Source of the DNA: Lachnospiraceae bacterium C10
GTDB lineage: Bacteria; Bacillota; Clostridia; Lachnospirales; Lachnospiraceae
NCBI GenBank assembly: GCA_900100095.1
Contig: FMTN01000021.1
Location: 1-64,000 of the forward strand
Length of the DNA stretch: 64,000 nt
Direction of reading: 5' to 3'
The position numbers were made by a program, and so were the translations under genes. The notes under the pieces are model-generated. The model did not search any database. It had not been told where the DNA came from and was given only the letters and a program-made list of their open reading frames with translations. Numbering within the stretch: position 1 is the first letter of the stretch; every line of letters starts with the position of its first letter. Positions 34,343 through 42,398 of this stretch are shown piece by piece.

Positions 34343-35956
34343 TTATTCCTCCTCGTTATCTTCTATTTCTATATTAAAGCCAAATGTTTCAGACAGGATA
34401 TCCCGACTATCACCGTAGGCCTGCTGGCCCGGTACATTTGTCTTGTTATAGATCAGCTCAAACGGCACATCCACACCGATTCCATCGGCAAACATTTTCT
34501 TAAGCAGTGCACGATTGGCCGATCCGTTAACCATATTATAGGATAATTCACTATCAAAAATAATCCATAATGTCTTGCCATCCTCACTGGCACGAACGGT
34601 CAACTGTTGATCTGACAGATAAGTTTGAAGTGCTTTATCCTCAAGTCCTGCAACCAGACTGTTGAAATTTCCGGCTGCCTTTCCGATATCTTCCGGCACA
34701 GCCTTCGGCATCGGCGGCGGTGTGACCTTCGCCTGTTTTTCTCCTCCAAGCGCTGCCTGACTCGTAAGAGAAGCCAGCATCTCCGGCGTGATTGCAGTTG
34801 CTTCCTCCTGCTTTTTCTCAAGGTCCTCCATTCGCTGGATGATGGCTGCATTATCTTCATCCATCTGCGGATGACAGAGACGGATCAGGGCTACCTCCAG
34901 TAAAACACGCTTTTCCATGGACATGCGGATGGCATTGGACAAGTCTGACAGAATCCGGATATATCGCATCAGAATCACGGTATCCGTGCTCTTGCTTTCT
35001 TCCAGCAGGCTTTCCTTATTTTCCGTTGTCATATCCAGCGCCGCAGCCATACTTTCGTCGGTACGAACCAAAAGCATATTACGCAGATACCAGGTGAAAT
35101 CCGTAACAAACTGCGCCAGATCACGTCCGGTATTTACCACATCCTCCACAAGGGATAGAACTGTTTTCACATCTTTGCCCGTCAGTGCCCGCATCAATCT
35201 GGAAAACACCTGTGTATCCACAACGCCCAACACCTTAAGGACATTGTCATAGGTCAGTTTCTGCCCAAGATAGAAGTTGATACACTGATCCAAAAGACTC
35301 AGCGCATCTCGCATGGAACCGTCACCGGCTCTTGCCACGTAATCTAAAGCCTCATCCTCAGCCTCCACCTGCTCCGCCTCACAGAGCTGCTTTAAGCGTC
35401 CTGCGATGGTCTCCACCGGAATCCTGTGGAAATCGTATCGCTGACATCTTGAAAGAATGGTGACCGGAATCTTATGCAGTTCGGTCGTCGCAAGAATAAA
35501 GATAACATAAGAAGGCGGTTCCTCCAAGGTCTTCAGGAAGGCATTGAACGCAGCAGGAGAGAGCATATGCACCTCATCGATAATATAGACCTTATATTTC
35601 CCTGCTGTCGGTGGATAACCCACATCCTCAATGATGCTTCGAATGCTGTCGACACCGTTGTTGGATGCCGCATCCATCTCCACCACATTCATTGAACTTC
35701 CATCCGCAATGGAACGGCAGACCTCACATTCTCCACATGGACTTCCGTCTTCTCCCGGATGCTCGCAATTGACGGCTCTTGCAAAAATCTTTGCCACCGT
35801 GGTCTTACCTGTACCTCTTGTCCCTGTAAAAAGGTATGCATGGCCGATACGATCGGCAGCGATTTCATTTTTCAGGGTGGTTACAATATGTTCCTGACCT
35901 TTTACATCTGAAAATTCCTGCGGTCGGAACTTTCGGTACAATGCCACATAGGACAT
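34343..35956 (-). CDS. dnaX: DNA polymerase III subunits gamma and tau
   Basis: A 537-residue AAA+ clamp-loader subunit. It has YRPQEFSDV-like RKFRPQEFSDVKGQEHIV, the Walker A FTGTRGTGKTTVAKIFARAV (about 44-63), a four-Cys zinc module (CEHPGEDGSPCGECEVC), Walker B YIIDEVHMLSPAAFN (about 121-135), sensor 1 FILATTELHKIPVTILSRCQ and the tau C-terminal region. I looked for an A-rich slippery site that could yield gamma and did not find a convincing one. It heads the dnaX-ybaB-recR operon and is 22 bp after pfkA. Confidence 0.96.
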   Translation of the reverse strand: MSYVALYRKFRPQEFSDVKGQEHIVTTLKNEIAADRIGHAYLFTGTRGTGKTTVAKIFARAVNCEHPGEDGSPCGECEVCRSIADGSSMNVVEMDAASNNGVDSIRSIIEDVGYPPTAGKYKVYIIDEVHMLSPAAFNAFLKTLEEPPSYVIFILATTELHKIPVTILSRCQRYDFHRIPVETIAGRLKQLCEAEQVEAEDEALDYVARAGDGSMRDALSLLDQCINFYLGQKLTYDNVLKVLGVVDTQVFSRLMRALTGKDVKTVLSLVEDVVNTGRDLAQFVTDFTWYLRNMLLVRTDESMAAALDMTTENKESLLEESKSTDTVILMRYIRILSDLSNAIRMSMEKRVLLEVALIRLCHPQMDEDNAAIIQRMEDLEKKQEEATAITPEMLASLTSQAALGGEKQAKVTPPPMPKAVPEDIGKAAGNFNSLVAGLEDKALQTYLSDQQLTVRASEDGKTLWIIFDSELSYNMVNGSANRALLKKMFADGIGVDVPFELIYNKTNVPGQQAYGDSRDILSETFGFNIEIEDNEEE

Positions 35957-35977
35957 GACGTTCTTCCTCTCTAACTC

Positions 35978-37048
35978 TTAGTCACCGAAGCTGATACCAA
36001 TCCGCTTGGCTTCCTTGATCATCTTACACTCCGGATCCACACCTTTCAGCTTACCGGCTACTTCCTCCAACGGAACCAGCTTGGTATCGCCATTAATCAT
36101 GGCTACCATGTTACCATACTTCTTCTCCATAATGGCCTTCGCTGCTGCAGATCCAAGTCTTGTACATAAAACTCTGTCATACGGGCAAGGGCTTCCGCCT
36201 CGCTGTGTATGACCTGGCACCGTAACTCTGGCTTCACTGCCGAGCTCTTTGGTAATCATCTCTGCAATCTTATAGGATACAGAAGGGTATGGCTCCTTCG
36301 CCAGCTTCTTTTTCAATTCTTTTTTGGACAGCTTTGCATCTTCTTTTGAAATTGCACCCTCTGCCACAGCGAGAATCGTAAATCCTTTGCCTGCATCCTG
36401 ACGCTTTTTGATTGCATCTAAAATCTTCTTATCATCGTACGGAATCTCCGGTAACAGAATAATGTCTGCTCCGGCTGCAACGCCTGCATACAAAGTCAGC
36501 CATCCCACCTTATGTCCCATAACTTCTACAATGAAGACACGGTTGTGGGAAGCCGCTGTTGTATGAATGCAGTCAATGGCTGCAGATGCCACATTAACGG
36601 CAGAATAGAAGCCAAAGGTAATATCGGTTCCGTAAATATCATTATCAATGGTCTTCGGAAGATGAATAACATTCAATCCTTCTTCCCGTAAAAGGTTGGC
36701 TGTTTTCTGCGTGCCGTTTCCTCCTAAAATCACAAGGCAGTCCAGATTCAACTTATAGTAGTTGCTCTTCATGGCCTCAACCTTATTCAACCCGTTTTCA
36801 TCCGGATCGCGCATGTACTTAAACGGCTGTCTGGAAGAACCGAGAATGGTTCCGCCCTTGGTCAGGATTCCGGAAAAATCCGAACTCGTCAAAAGCCTGT
36901 AATTTCCATAAATCAGGCCCTTATAACCATTCAAAAATCCATAGACCTCAAGCTGCTTTACATTCTCTTCCAGTCCTTTTACCACTCCTCGCATTGCTGC
37001 ATTCAATGCCTGACAATCTCCACCGCTTGTAAGCATTCCGATTCTCAT
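35978..37048 (-). CDS. pfkA: 6-phosphofructokinase with mixed ATP/PPi residues
   Basis: A 356-residue PfkA-family enzyme that phosphorylates fructose-6-phosphate. It has the N-terminal MLTSGGDCQALNAAMRG, the substrate motif PKTIDND (about 131-137), HKVGWLTLYAG and PGHTQRGGSPCPYDR. At the donor site it reads GGNGTQKTA (about 109-117). Classical ATP enzymes have GGDGS and PGTIDND; PPi enzymes have GGDD and PKTIDND. Here Gly suits ATP, Lys resembles PPi enzymes, and the usual Asp is Asn. Phosphoryl donor is thus uncertain. The start at 37048 follows GGAGG by 6 nt. Confidence 0.92.
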   Translation of the reverse strand: MRIGMLTSGGDCQALNAAMRGVVKGLEENVKQLEVYGFLNGYKGLIYGNYRLLTSSDFSGILTKGGTILGSSRQPFKYMRDPDENGLNKVEAMKSNYYKLNLDCLVILGGNGTQKTANLLREEGLNVIHLPKTIDNDIYGTDITFGFYSAVNVASAAIDCIHTTAASHNRVFIVEVMGHKVGWLTLYAGVAAGADIILLPEIPYDDKKILDAIKKRQDAGKGFTILAVAEGAISKEDAKLSKKELKKKLAKEPYPSVSYKIAEMITKELGSEARVTVPGHTQRGGSPCPYDRVLCTRLGSAAAKAIMEKKYGNMVAMINGDTKLVPLEEVAGKLKGVDPECKMIKEAKRIGISFGD

Positions 37049-37085
37049 AGACAACCTCCTTTTACATCAAACCCCATTGCAATCC

Positions 37086-38273
37086 TTATTTTCCGTACTG
37101 AAGTCTTACGTCTTCTGCTGTGATCGTGTCGACCAGTTCCCATTGCCATTTGTTCCGCAAGGTGATCTTCTTACGGTAGAGCAGAAGCTCTGCACGACCG
37201 TTGCCACCGGTCCAGATGCTCTGTGTTCCCTTTCCATCCGGACGGTCATATTCATTGATCACCATATCGTCTTTGTCACATTCAATCTTTAATGCTACGC
37301 GTGTCATTGGGGTCTCCTGATGGATCACCCAACGGAATTTCTGTTTTGTTTCTCTTTTTTGTGTGTTCGTTCTCGTAAGGGTCCAGAATTTTGAGAAATT
37401 AAACTCGAATTTCTCACCTTCCCGATCGATTCCGCCGATGAGGGTTTCCCCCATGGCCATCGGACCGATTTTTACCCGGCCTCCACCAAAAGCAAAGGCC
37501 GAATGCAGCAGTTCTCCATCCTTTTTACTGGTCAGATGGTTGCTTGCAAAAAAGCACCACGGGGAGTTCAACTCGTGTCCCCAGATCTTATCTGCCACAC
37601 CATAGGATTGCTCCGGTTTAACATCGTAGATCTCGCCGTTCCAGGTAATGGTTCCCTCGTAGATGGACTTCATGCCTTCGGAATGCCAGTATGCATCCAC
37701 CATATTGGTTCCTCTTGCCGGGCCACTGGTATAATATCCCAGATTAAAGGCTATCTCTTTATTAATCTTTAAGTCCCAGCTAAAACGTCCGATATCCGTC
37801 CGTTCCTGTTCATTCTGCTTCCGGTGCTGTGCATTGACCTCGATTCTACCCATGGTTCTTGTCTCGGAAAGAAAGCAGTCGTTCGCACTGATCAGAATAT
37901 CCAGTTCCTTACCTATATCCACCTGACTCCATGGAATATAGCGGGAGAGGGCGCTTCCCTTTTCTCCCATAACCATAGCACGAATCATGAGATAGGATGG
38001 TTTCTCTCCATCCGTGGCAAATACCACCTCATCTCCGCCAAGCTCCGGATTATAGGCTACAAAACCGATACCAAAACTACGAATCTGTCCGGTTTCGCGG
38101 CTGACACCGGAGAAGCAGTGTCTCCACATATCAAATCCCTCTTTTGCAAGAGCGCCCTTTAGCATAAAAGCGTTACGTGAAGGATCTGACTTATCAAAGC
38201 CTTTTTCTCCTCCGCCAAGTGGATTTTTAATCTCGATTCCCTCTAGCATTTTTGGCAAATCTTTTAGTTCCAT
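37086..38273 (-). CDS. Tocopherol-cyclase-like / lipocalin-fold protein of unknown function
   Basis: A 395-residue soluble, beta-rich protein. It includes KEGFDMWRHCFSGVSRETGQ (about 46-65), ISANDCFLSETRTMGRIEVN, FSWDLKINKEIAFNLGY and the run PWCFFASNHLTSKKDGE. The pattern of paired beta-barrel halves with W/F-rich strands recalls proteins annotated as tocopherol cyclase-like or AttH-like lipocalins. Tocopherol synthesis is not expected in this organism, so a lipid- or glycan-related role is more likely, which is inference. It starts 12 bp after greA2, with GAGGTG before the ATG, and precedes pfkA. Confidence 0.5.
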   Translation of the reverse strand: MELKDLPKMLEGIEIKNPLGGGEKGFDKSDPSRNAFMLKGALAKEGFDMWRHCFSGVSRETGQIRSFGIGFVAYNPELGGDEVVFATDGEKPSYLMIRAMVMGEKGSALSRYIPWSQVDIGKELDILISANDCFLSETRTMGRIEVNAQHRKQNEQERTDIGRFSWDLKINKEIAFNLGYYTSGPARGTNMVDAYWHSEGMKSIYEGTITWNGEIYDVKPEQSYGVADKIWGHELNSPWCFFASNHLTSKKDGELLHSAFAFGGGRVKIGPMAMGETLIGGIDREGEKFEFNFSKFWTLTRTNTQKRETKQKFRWVIHQETPMTRVALKIECDKDDMVINEYDRPDGKGTQSIWTGGNGRAELLLYRKKITLRNKWQWELVDTITAEDVRLQYGK

Positions 38274-38285
38274 TTTACACCTCAA

Positions 38286-38789
38286 TCAGAAAGATTTGAT
38301 CTCGTCCTCTGCATCGTCTGTGCTTTCATCGATCTTACGGATGACCACATCATAACTGTAATCATCATTTACCTTTACTGTCACCGTATCCCCTTCCTTC
38401 TTACCCAGAAGAGCCTTGCCCAAAGGGGATTCGATGCTGATCTTGCCTTTCAGAGAATTGCTCCGGATGGATGTGACGATCTTGTAACTTTCCTCCATAT
38501 CATCCTCAGGAAAATAGAGCGTCACCGTATTGTTCATTCCAATCACACCATCGGCAGATTCATCCGATACCACAATTGCGTTCTTTAACATGTTCTCAAG
38601 ATAGCGAATACGGCTTTCATTCCGGTTCTTCGCCTTCTTGGCTGCGTAATATTCAAAGTTTTCGGACAGATCCCCATGGGATCTTGCCTCTTTTACTTCT
38701 CCAATCAGTTCCGGGCGGATCTTCAGCTTTCGCTCTTCAATCTCTGCCTGTATCTTCTCTACATCTGACTGTGTCAGTCTCTCTCTCAT
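38286..38789 (-). CDS. GreA/GreB family elongation factor, second copy
   Basis: A 167-residue Gre-family protein. The N-terminal coiled coil has the acidic tip ARSHGDLSENFEYYAAKKAK (about 34-53), keeping the Asp and Glu needed for transcript cleavage, and the C-terminal FKBP-like part has ESPLGKALLGKKEGDTVTV. It differs from the copy at 2868 by basic residues after the tip and a long acidic tail (DESTDDAEDEIKSF). Two active paralogues or a regulatory variant are both possible. It lies 9 bp after rpiB in a run of sugar-metabolism genes. Confidence 0.92.
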   Translation of the reverse strand: MRERLTQSDVEKIQAEIEERKLKIRPELIGEVKEARSHGDLSENFEYYAAKKAKNRNESRIRYLENMLKNAIVVSDESADGVIGMNNTVTLYFPEDDMEESYKIVTSIRSNSLKGKISIESPLGKALLGKKEGDTVTVKVNDDYSYDVVIRKIDESTDDAEDEIKSF

Positions 38790-38798
38790 AAAAGCCTC

Positions 38799-39248
38799 TT
38801 ACTTAGAATACTTTTTCTCTACTGCAGTAATCATTTCAACACGTTCCGCATGGCGTCCATCCAGTGGCTTGGCATTCAGGAATGCATCCACCATATCTTT
38901 TGCCAGTTCGCTTCCCACAATACGTGCACCGAAGGCAAGAATGTTGGCGTGATTGTGCTCTCTTACAAGGTGAGCGGTTGTCACATCGGAACATACAGCA
39001 GCACGGATGCCCGGAACCTTGTTCGCTGCCAAAGATATTCCAACCCCTGTTCCACAAATCAGGATACCGAGATCTGCTTCGTGGGCCGCTACCTTCTCTG
39101 CCAGTCCTGCACCGATTTCCGGATAATTTACAGACTCGGTAGAGTCTGTTCCATAGTTCTCCACCTCATAGCCTTTTTCTTCCAGGTACTTCTTGATTTC
39201 AAACTTTAACTCTGTGCCTGCGTGATCATTTCCGATGATTAACTTCAT
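38799..39248 (-). CDS. rpiB: Ribose-5-phosphate isomerase B
   Basis: A 149-residue RpiB/LacAB-family isomerase that interconverts ribose-5-phosphate and ribulose-5-phosphate. It has the N-terminal IGNDHAGTELKFEIK, the active-site loop LICGTGVGISLAANKVPGIR (about 65-84; Cys is the usual catalytic base) and HNHANILAFGARIVG. A related family member, allose-6-phosphate isomerase, cannot be fully excluded. It starts after AAAGGAGACATC, 20 bp from galM. Confidence 0.95.
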   Translation of the reverse strand: MKLIIGNDHAGTELKFEIKKYLEEKGYEVENYGTDSTESVNYPEIGAGLAEKVAAHEADLGILICGTGVGISLAANKVPGIRAAVCSDVTTAHLVREHNHANILAFGARIVGSELAKDMVDAFLNAKPLDGRHAERVEMITAVEKKYSK

Positions 39249-39268
39249 GATGTCTCCTTTTATCTCTC

Positions 39269-40342
39269 TTATTGCTGGTCAAACCGGTATACGGTTCTGC
39301 TATTGTATTCCTTTCCCGCCTCAATAATCGGCTGAGGGAAAGAAGGTACATTCAGTGCGTTAGGGTAGTACTGTGTTTCAAAACAGATACCGCCTCTTCT
39401 GGAATAGATTTTGCTGTCCTTACCTAAATCTGTTCCACTGATATAATTTCCTGTGTACAACTGCATGCCCGGAAGATCCGTGTAGACATGAGCAAAAAGC
39501 TCACCCATTGGATCCGAAAAAACAGCAGCCTCATAGACATTTTTACCATTATGATCGTAGGAAGCCTCATGATACTCCTCTGTATTTTTCAATACGTAGT
39601 TATGATCGTAGCCTCCTGCAAATTTCAGCAGGTCATAGTCTGCCTCGATTCTTCCTCCCACAACATGTCCTGTTGCAAAATCCATCGGTGTGTCCTTGAT
39701 TTGAACATATTCACCGGTCGGAATCGAATCTGCTCCTGCATAAGTGACCTGATCAGAATGTATTGTAACCTTATGATCCAATATATTTCCTTCCCCGGCT
39801 CCTTTTAAGTTAAAGTAGCTGTGGTTTGTCGGATTGAATACCGTCTTCTCATCGGAAATAGCCTTATAATCGATGATCAGATCCTGCTTGTCGCCAATCG
39901 TGTAGGTCACCTCAATGTCCATATTTCCCGGAAATCCCATGTCTCCTGCCGGACTATGGATCGCGAAGGTTATACTGTTATCAGATTCTGCTTTAATATC
40001 CCAGATTCTCTTATGAAGCGGATGAAAACCACTGTGAAGGTTGTTACATTCCCCATCGTTCTTATCCAGCTCATAATGCGTTCCATCCAGATCAAAGGCA
40101 GCGCCTCCGATTCGGTTCGCATGACGCCCAACACTACATCCGTAATTCGGATCATTGGTAAAATAGGATTCTAAATCCCGAAATCCAAGGACAACATCAC
40201 GCTCATCCTTCGATGGAAGTGTTACATGAAGTTCCAACAGGTTTGCTCCAAAGTTCATCACTTTGGCACGAAGGCCGCCCTTCTTGATTTCTACTACTTT
40301 TACATCTTGTCCGTCCGGAGTCTTTCCCCACACTTTTTCCAT
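39269..40342 (-). CDS. galM: Aldose 1-epimerase (galactose mutarotase)
   Basis: A 357-residue enzyme that interconverts alpha and beta anomers of aldoses. The conserved His and Glu residues are seen in VGRHANRIGGAAFDLDG (about 72-88), PTNHSYFNLKG (about 170-180) and IPTGEYVQIKDTPMDF, with the catalytic Glu likely in FETQYYPNALN near the C-terminus. Cellobiose phosphorolysis yields glucose, for which a mutarotase is useful, though the gene is far from that module. The site AAAGGGAAACAAA precedes the ATG. Confidence 0.95.
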   Translation of the reverse strand: MEKVWGKTPDGQDVKVVEIKKGGLRAKVMNFGANLLELHVTLPSKDERDVVLGFRDLESYFTNDPNYGCSVGRHANRIGGAAFDLDGTHYELDKNDGECNNLHSGFHPLHKRIWDIKAESDNSITFAIHSPAGDMGFPGNMDIEVTYTIGDKQDLIIDYKAISDEKTVFNPTNHSYFNLKGAGEGNILDHKVTIHSDQVTYAGADSIPTGEYVQIKDTPMDFATGHVVGGRIEADYDLLKFAGGYDHNYVLKNTEEYHEASYDHNGKNVYEAAVFSDPMGELFAHVYTDLPGMQLYTGNYISGTDLGKDSKIYSRRGGICFETQYYPNALNVPSFPQPIIEAGKEYNSRTVYRFDQQ

Positions 40343-40383
40343 TTTGTTTCCCTTTCTTTCACCCTTTTATCTCTTATATTCTC

Positions 40384-41205
40384 TTATACAATGAAACAGT
40401 TTAACGGATTGTACATATACATCACATTAAGTATTTCGCTGCCCTTGATCTGTGCCATCATGTACTGTCCCCATGGAAGGACTGCAAAACATGTCACAAT
40501 ATCCATCATGATCCATACCATCATCATTGCAACAATCACACCCCAGGCTCCCCCGAGCCCCTTTGTGATTCCGCCGATGATCGGCAGGTCGGTAATAAAA
40601 TGAGCAATCAACCGCAGAATTCTTGTCAGAATCAATCCCAGCAGAAGAGCCGTCATCATCGCAAGTCCACGAACGATCATAGCAGCAATCGGCTTCGCTG
40701 TCTGGGTTACGATGGTCTTATTCGCCTTCTGCAGCTGATCATTTCCTGTTGTCTGCAGATTCTCGATCAATGCCAGAGCCTGATCTGCCTCTTCCTGAAC
40801 CGAACCGGCTACAGCCTTCTTGATTGCCTCCGGCAACTCGATTCCCATGGAAGAGAAGAAATCTCCGGCTGAGGCTACATCGGATAACTTTTTATTCTCC
40901 GCTGCCTTTGTCTCTTTCTCCTCTGTGGCCGGTTCCTCTTTGCTCTTTTTATTGAGCTCATCAATCTGCTTGTTTTCTTTTGAAATCAACTGGTTCTTGA
41001 TATGGGTCTCAACCGCCCGTTCTACCTTTTCATAGACGGGGCCATTCATGTATGCCTGCTGTATCTGTGGAACTCCGATATACAGAAGTCCCAAAATAAT
41101 AACCCAGGATAGCATTCCTATGAGTATTCCAAGAAGTCCCTTATGGTAACCGACTGCGAATCCAATCAGCAGTAGTAGCGCCACCCCAATTAATACGTAA
41201 TTCAT
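40384..41205 (-). CDS. CvpA family membrane protein
   Basis: A 273-residue membrane protein with CvpA-like topology. It has N-terminal helices (about 4-20 and 25-45), a charged soluble insert (about 60-165, rich in Glu and Lys), two long C-terminal helices (PIAAMIVRGLAMMTALLLGL and WGVIVAMMMVWIMMDIVTCF) and the family Gly-rich link PIIGGITKGLGGAWG. CvpA is needed for colicin V export in E. coli and has a poorly known envelope role elsewhere. It lies between DUF5711 and galM and is probably cotranscribed. Confidence 0.8.
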   Translation of the reverse strand: MNYVLIGVALLLLIGFAVGYHKGLLGILIGMLSWVIILGLLYIGVPQIQQAYMNGPVYEKVERAVETHIKNQLISKENKQIDELNKKSKEEPATEEKETKAAENKKLSDVASAGDFFSSMGIELPEAIKKAVAGSVQEEADQALALIENLQTTGNDQLQKANKTIVTQTAKPIAAMIVRGLAMMTALLLGLILTRILRLIAHFITDLPIIGGITKGLGGAWGVIVAMMMVWIMMDIVTCFAVLPWGQYMMAQIKGSEILNVMYMYNPLNCFIV

Positions 41206-41223
41206 TTTTGTCCTCTTTGCGTG

Positions 41224-42381
41224 TTACTGTATTTTGATGCGTTCACATTGATCTTCATAGATCAGAAGATATTCCTGCCGGCCTTCTGTCGGCAAAAATG
41301 CCGTAATCCCATCTGTAAAGTCATAGGAAAAGCGAACGCCGCCCAGCTTATTATAGACCCGAAGATTCTCTTTGTTTGTAATCAGAATCTCCTCGTCTGT
41401 CAAAAACCGGCATTGGGTATACCCAATATCGAGCTTTTTCTTGTATTTTTCTTTCCCGGATTGTGAATATACATGCAGGTATCTTGCCGTACTGTCTTCA
41501 TTATCCGTTATGAATCCCAGAGTCTGTTCCCCTGTCATAACACTTTTGATTTCCTGCTTCACCCTGATGGTTTCTTCTTCCTTCGGTTCGGAAGATGCGT
41601 CAATCAAATGAATCTTATGGTTGCTGTAGGCCACCAGAGATCCGTCTGAAAAAAATTCAATCTCCGGACACAGGCTGTCTCCGTATTGAAAGGTCGCTAC
41701 CAGATTGTCCCGTTTTCCTTCCCCTGCCTCCGAAAAATCATAAATATTTATCGTGGCAGAAAGAACACCCTTCTTTACAGATGCCATGGAAACGGCAAGC
41801 CTTTTTCCGTCTTCTGAAATCGCCAGGTCCATCGGATATCCGCTTTTTGAAAGATGCACCTGTCCCTGCGCAATCTGGGTTCCGTTGGCCTTGTAGACAT
41901 TCAGATATCCGGTATCCGCCTCCTGCATCATGGCGGCTACCGTTCCATCTGCCGCAACGTCTGCCCGGACAATCGGAAGGTTGGTCTGAATCTCTCCCTC
42001 CTCCTTCTCCGGAGACAGAACCTTCATGGTGGTTCCCTTGGTATCATAGATCAGCAATCGCTGTCCTGCCATACGTACCTTCGGACTTTGCATATCATAT
42101 GCCTCGTTCCAGACGGCAACACCTTCTGCATCCAGATAGGATGCTCCATCCTGTGAGTAGGAGACCAGGCCACCATTAAACTCCGTATAATTCAGAGTCG
42201 ATGATTTGCTGATATCAAAATGCGAAACGACCTCGTAGGAGTCGAACTGTCCATAGCGGTCCGACAGCTTAACCATCACAGCCAGAAATATGGCGATGGG
42301 AATCACAAGGAGCACAAGTAGATACAACCGCCTCTTTGGCTTCCTGTCTATTTTATCTTCTTCGAGCTCCTGTTCTTCCAT
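41224..42381 (-). CDS. DUF5711 family membrane-anchored beta-propeller-like protein
   Basis: A 385-residue protein with a cytoplasmic basic/acidic N-terminus, one membrane helix (YLLVLLVIPIAIFLAVMVKL, about 20-39) and an extracytoplasmic repeat domain. Its blades are of the form xxGxxVAYSxxxxHLIDA (for example MAGQRLLIYDTKGTTMKVLS, ADGTVAAMMQEADTGYLNVY, SDGSLVAYSNHKIHLIDASS). I recognise DUF5711. A surface sensing or scaffold role is possible but not shown. It starts 17 bp after the glgB stop. Confidence 0.75.
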   Translation of the reverse strand: MEEQELEEDKIDRKPKRRLYLLVLLVIPIAIFLAVMVKLSDRYGQFDSYEVVSHFDISKSSTLNYTEFNGGLVSYSQDGASYLDAEGVAVWNEAYDMQSPKVRMAGQRLLIYDTKGTTMKVLSPEKEEGEIQTNLPIVRADVAADGTVAAMMQEADTGYLNVYKANGTQIAQGQVHLSKSGYPMDLAISEDGKRLAVSMASVKKGVLSATINIYDFSEAGEGKRDNLVATFQYGDSLCPEIEFFSDGSLVAYSNHKIHLIDASSEPKEEETIRVKQEIKSVMTGEQTLGFITDNEDSTARYLHVYSQSGKEKYKKKLDIGYTQCRFLTDEEILITNKENLRVYNKLGGVRFSYDFTDGITAFLPTEGRQEYLLIYEDQCERIKIQ

Positions 42382-42398
42382 ATACTTCCTTTGTTTCT

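Noticed and set aside
34343-35956. Programmed frameshift in dnaX
   Set aside because: I looked for an A-run slippery heptamer with a following hairpin in the region between the AAA core and the tau domain and found none convincing.
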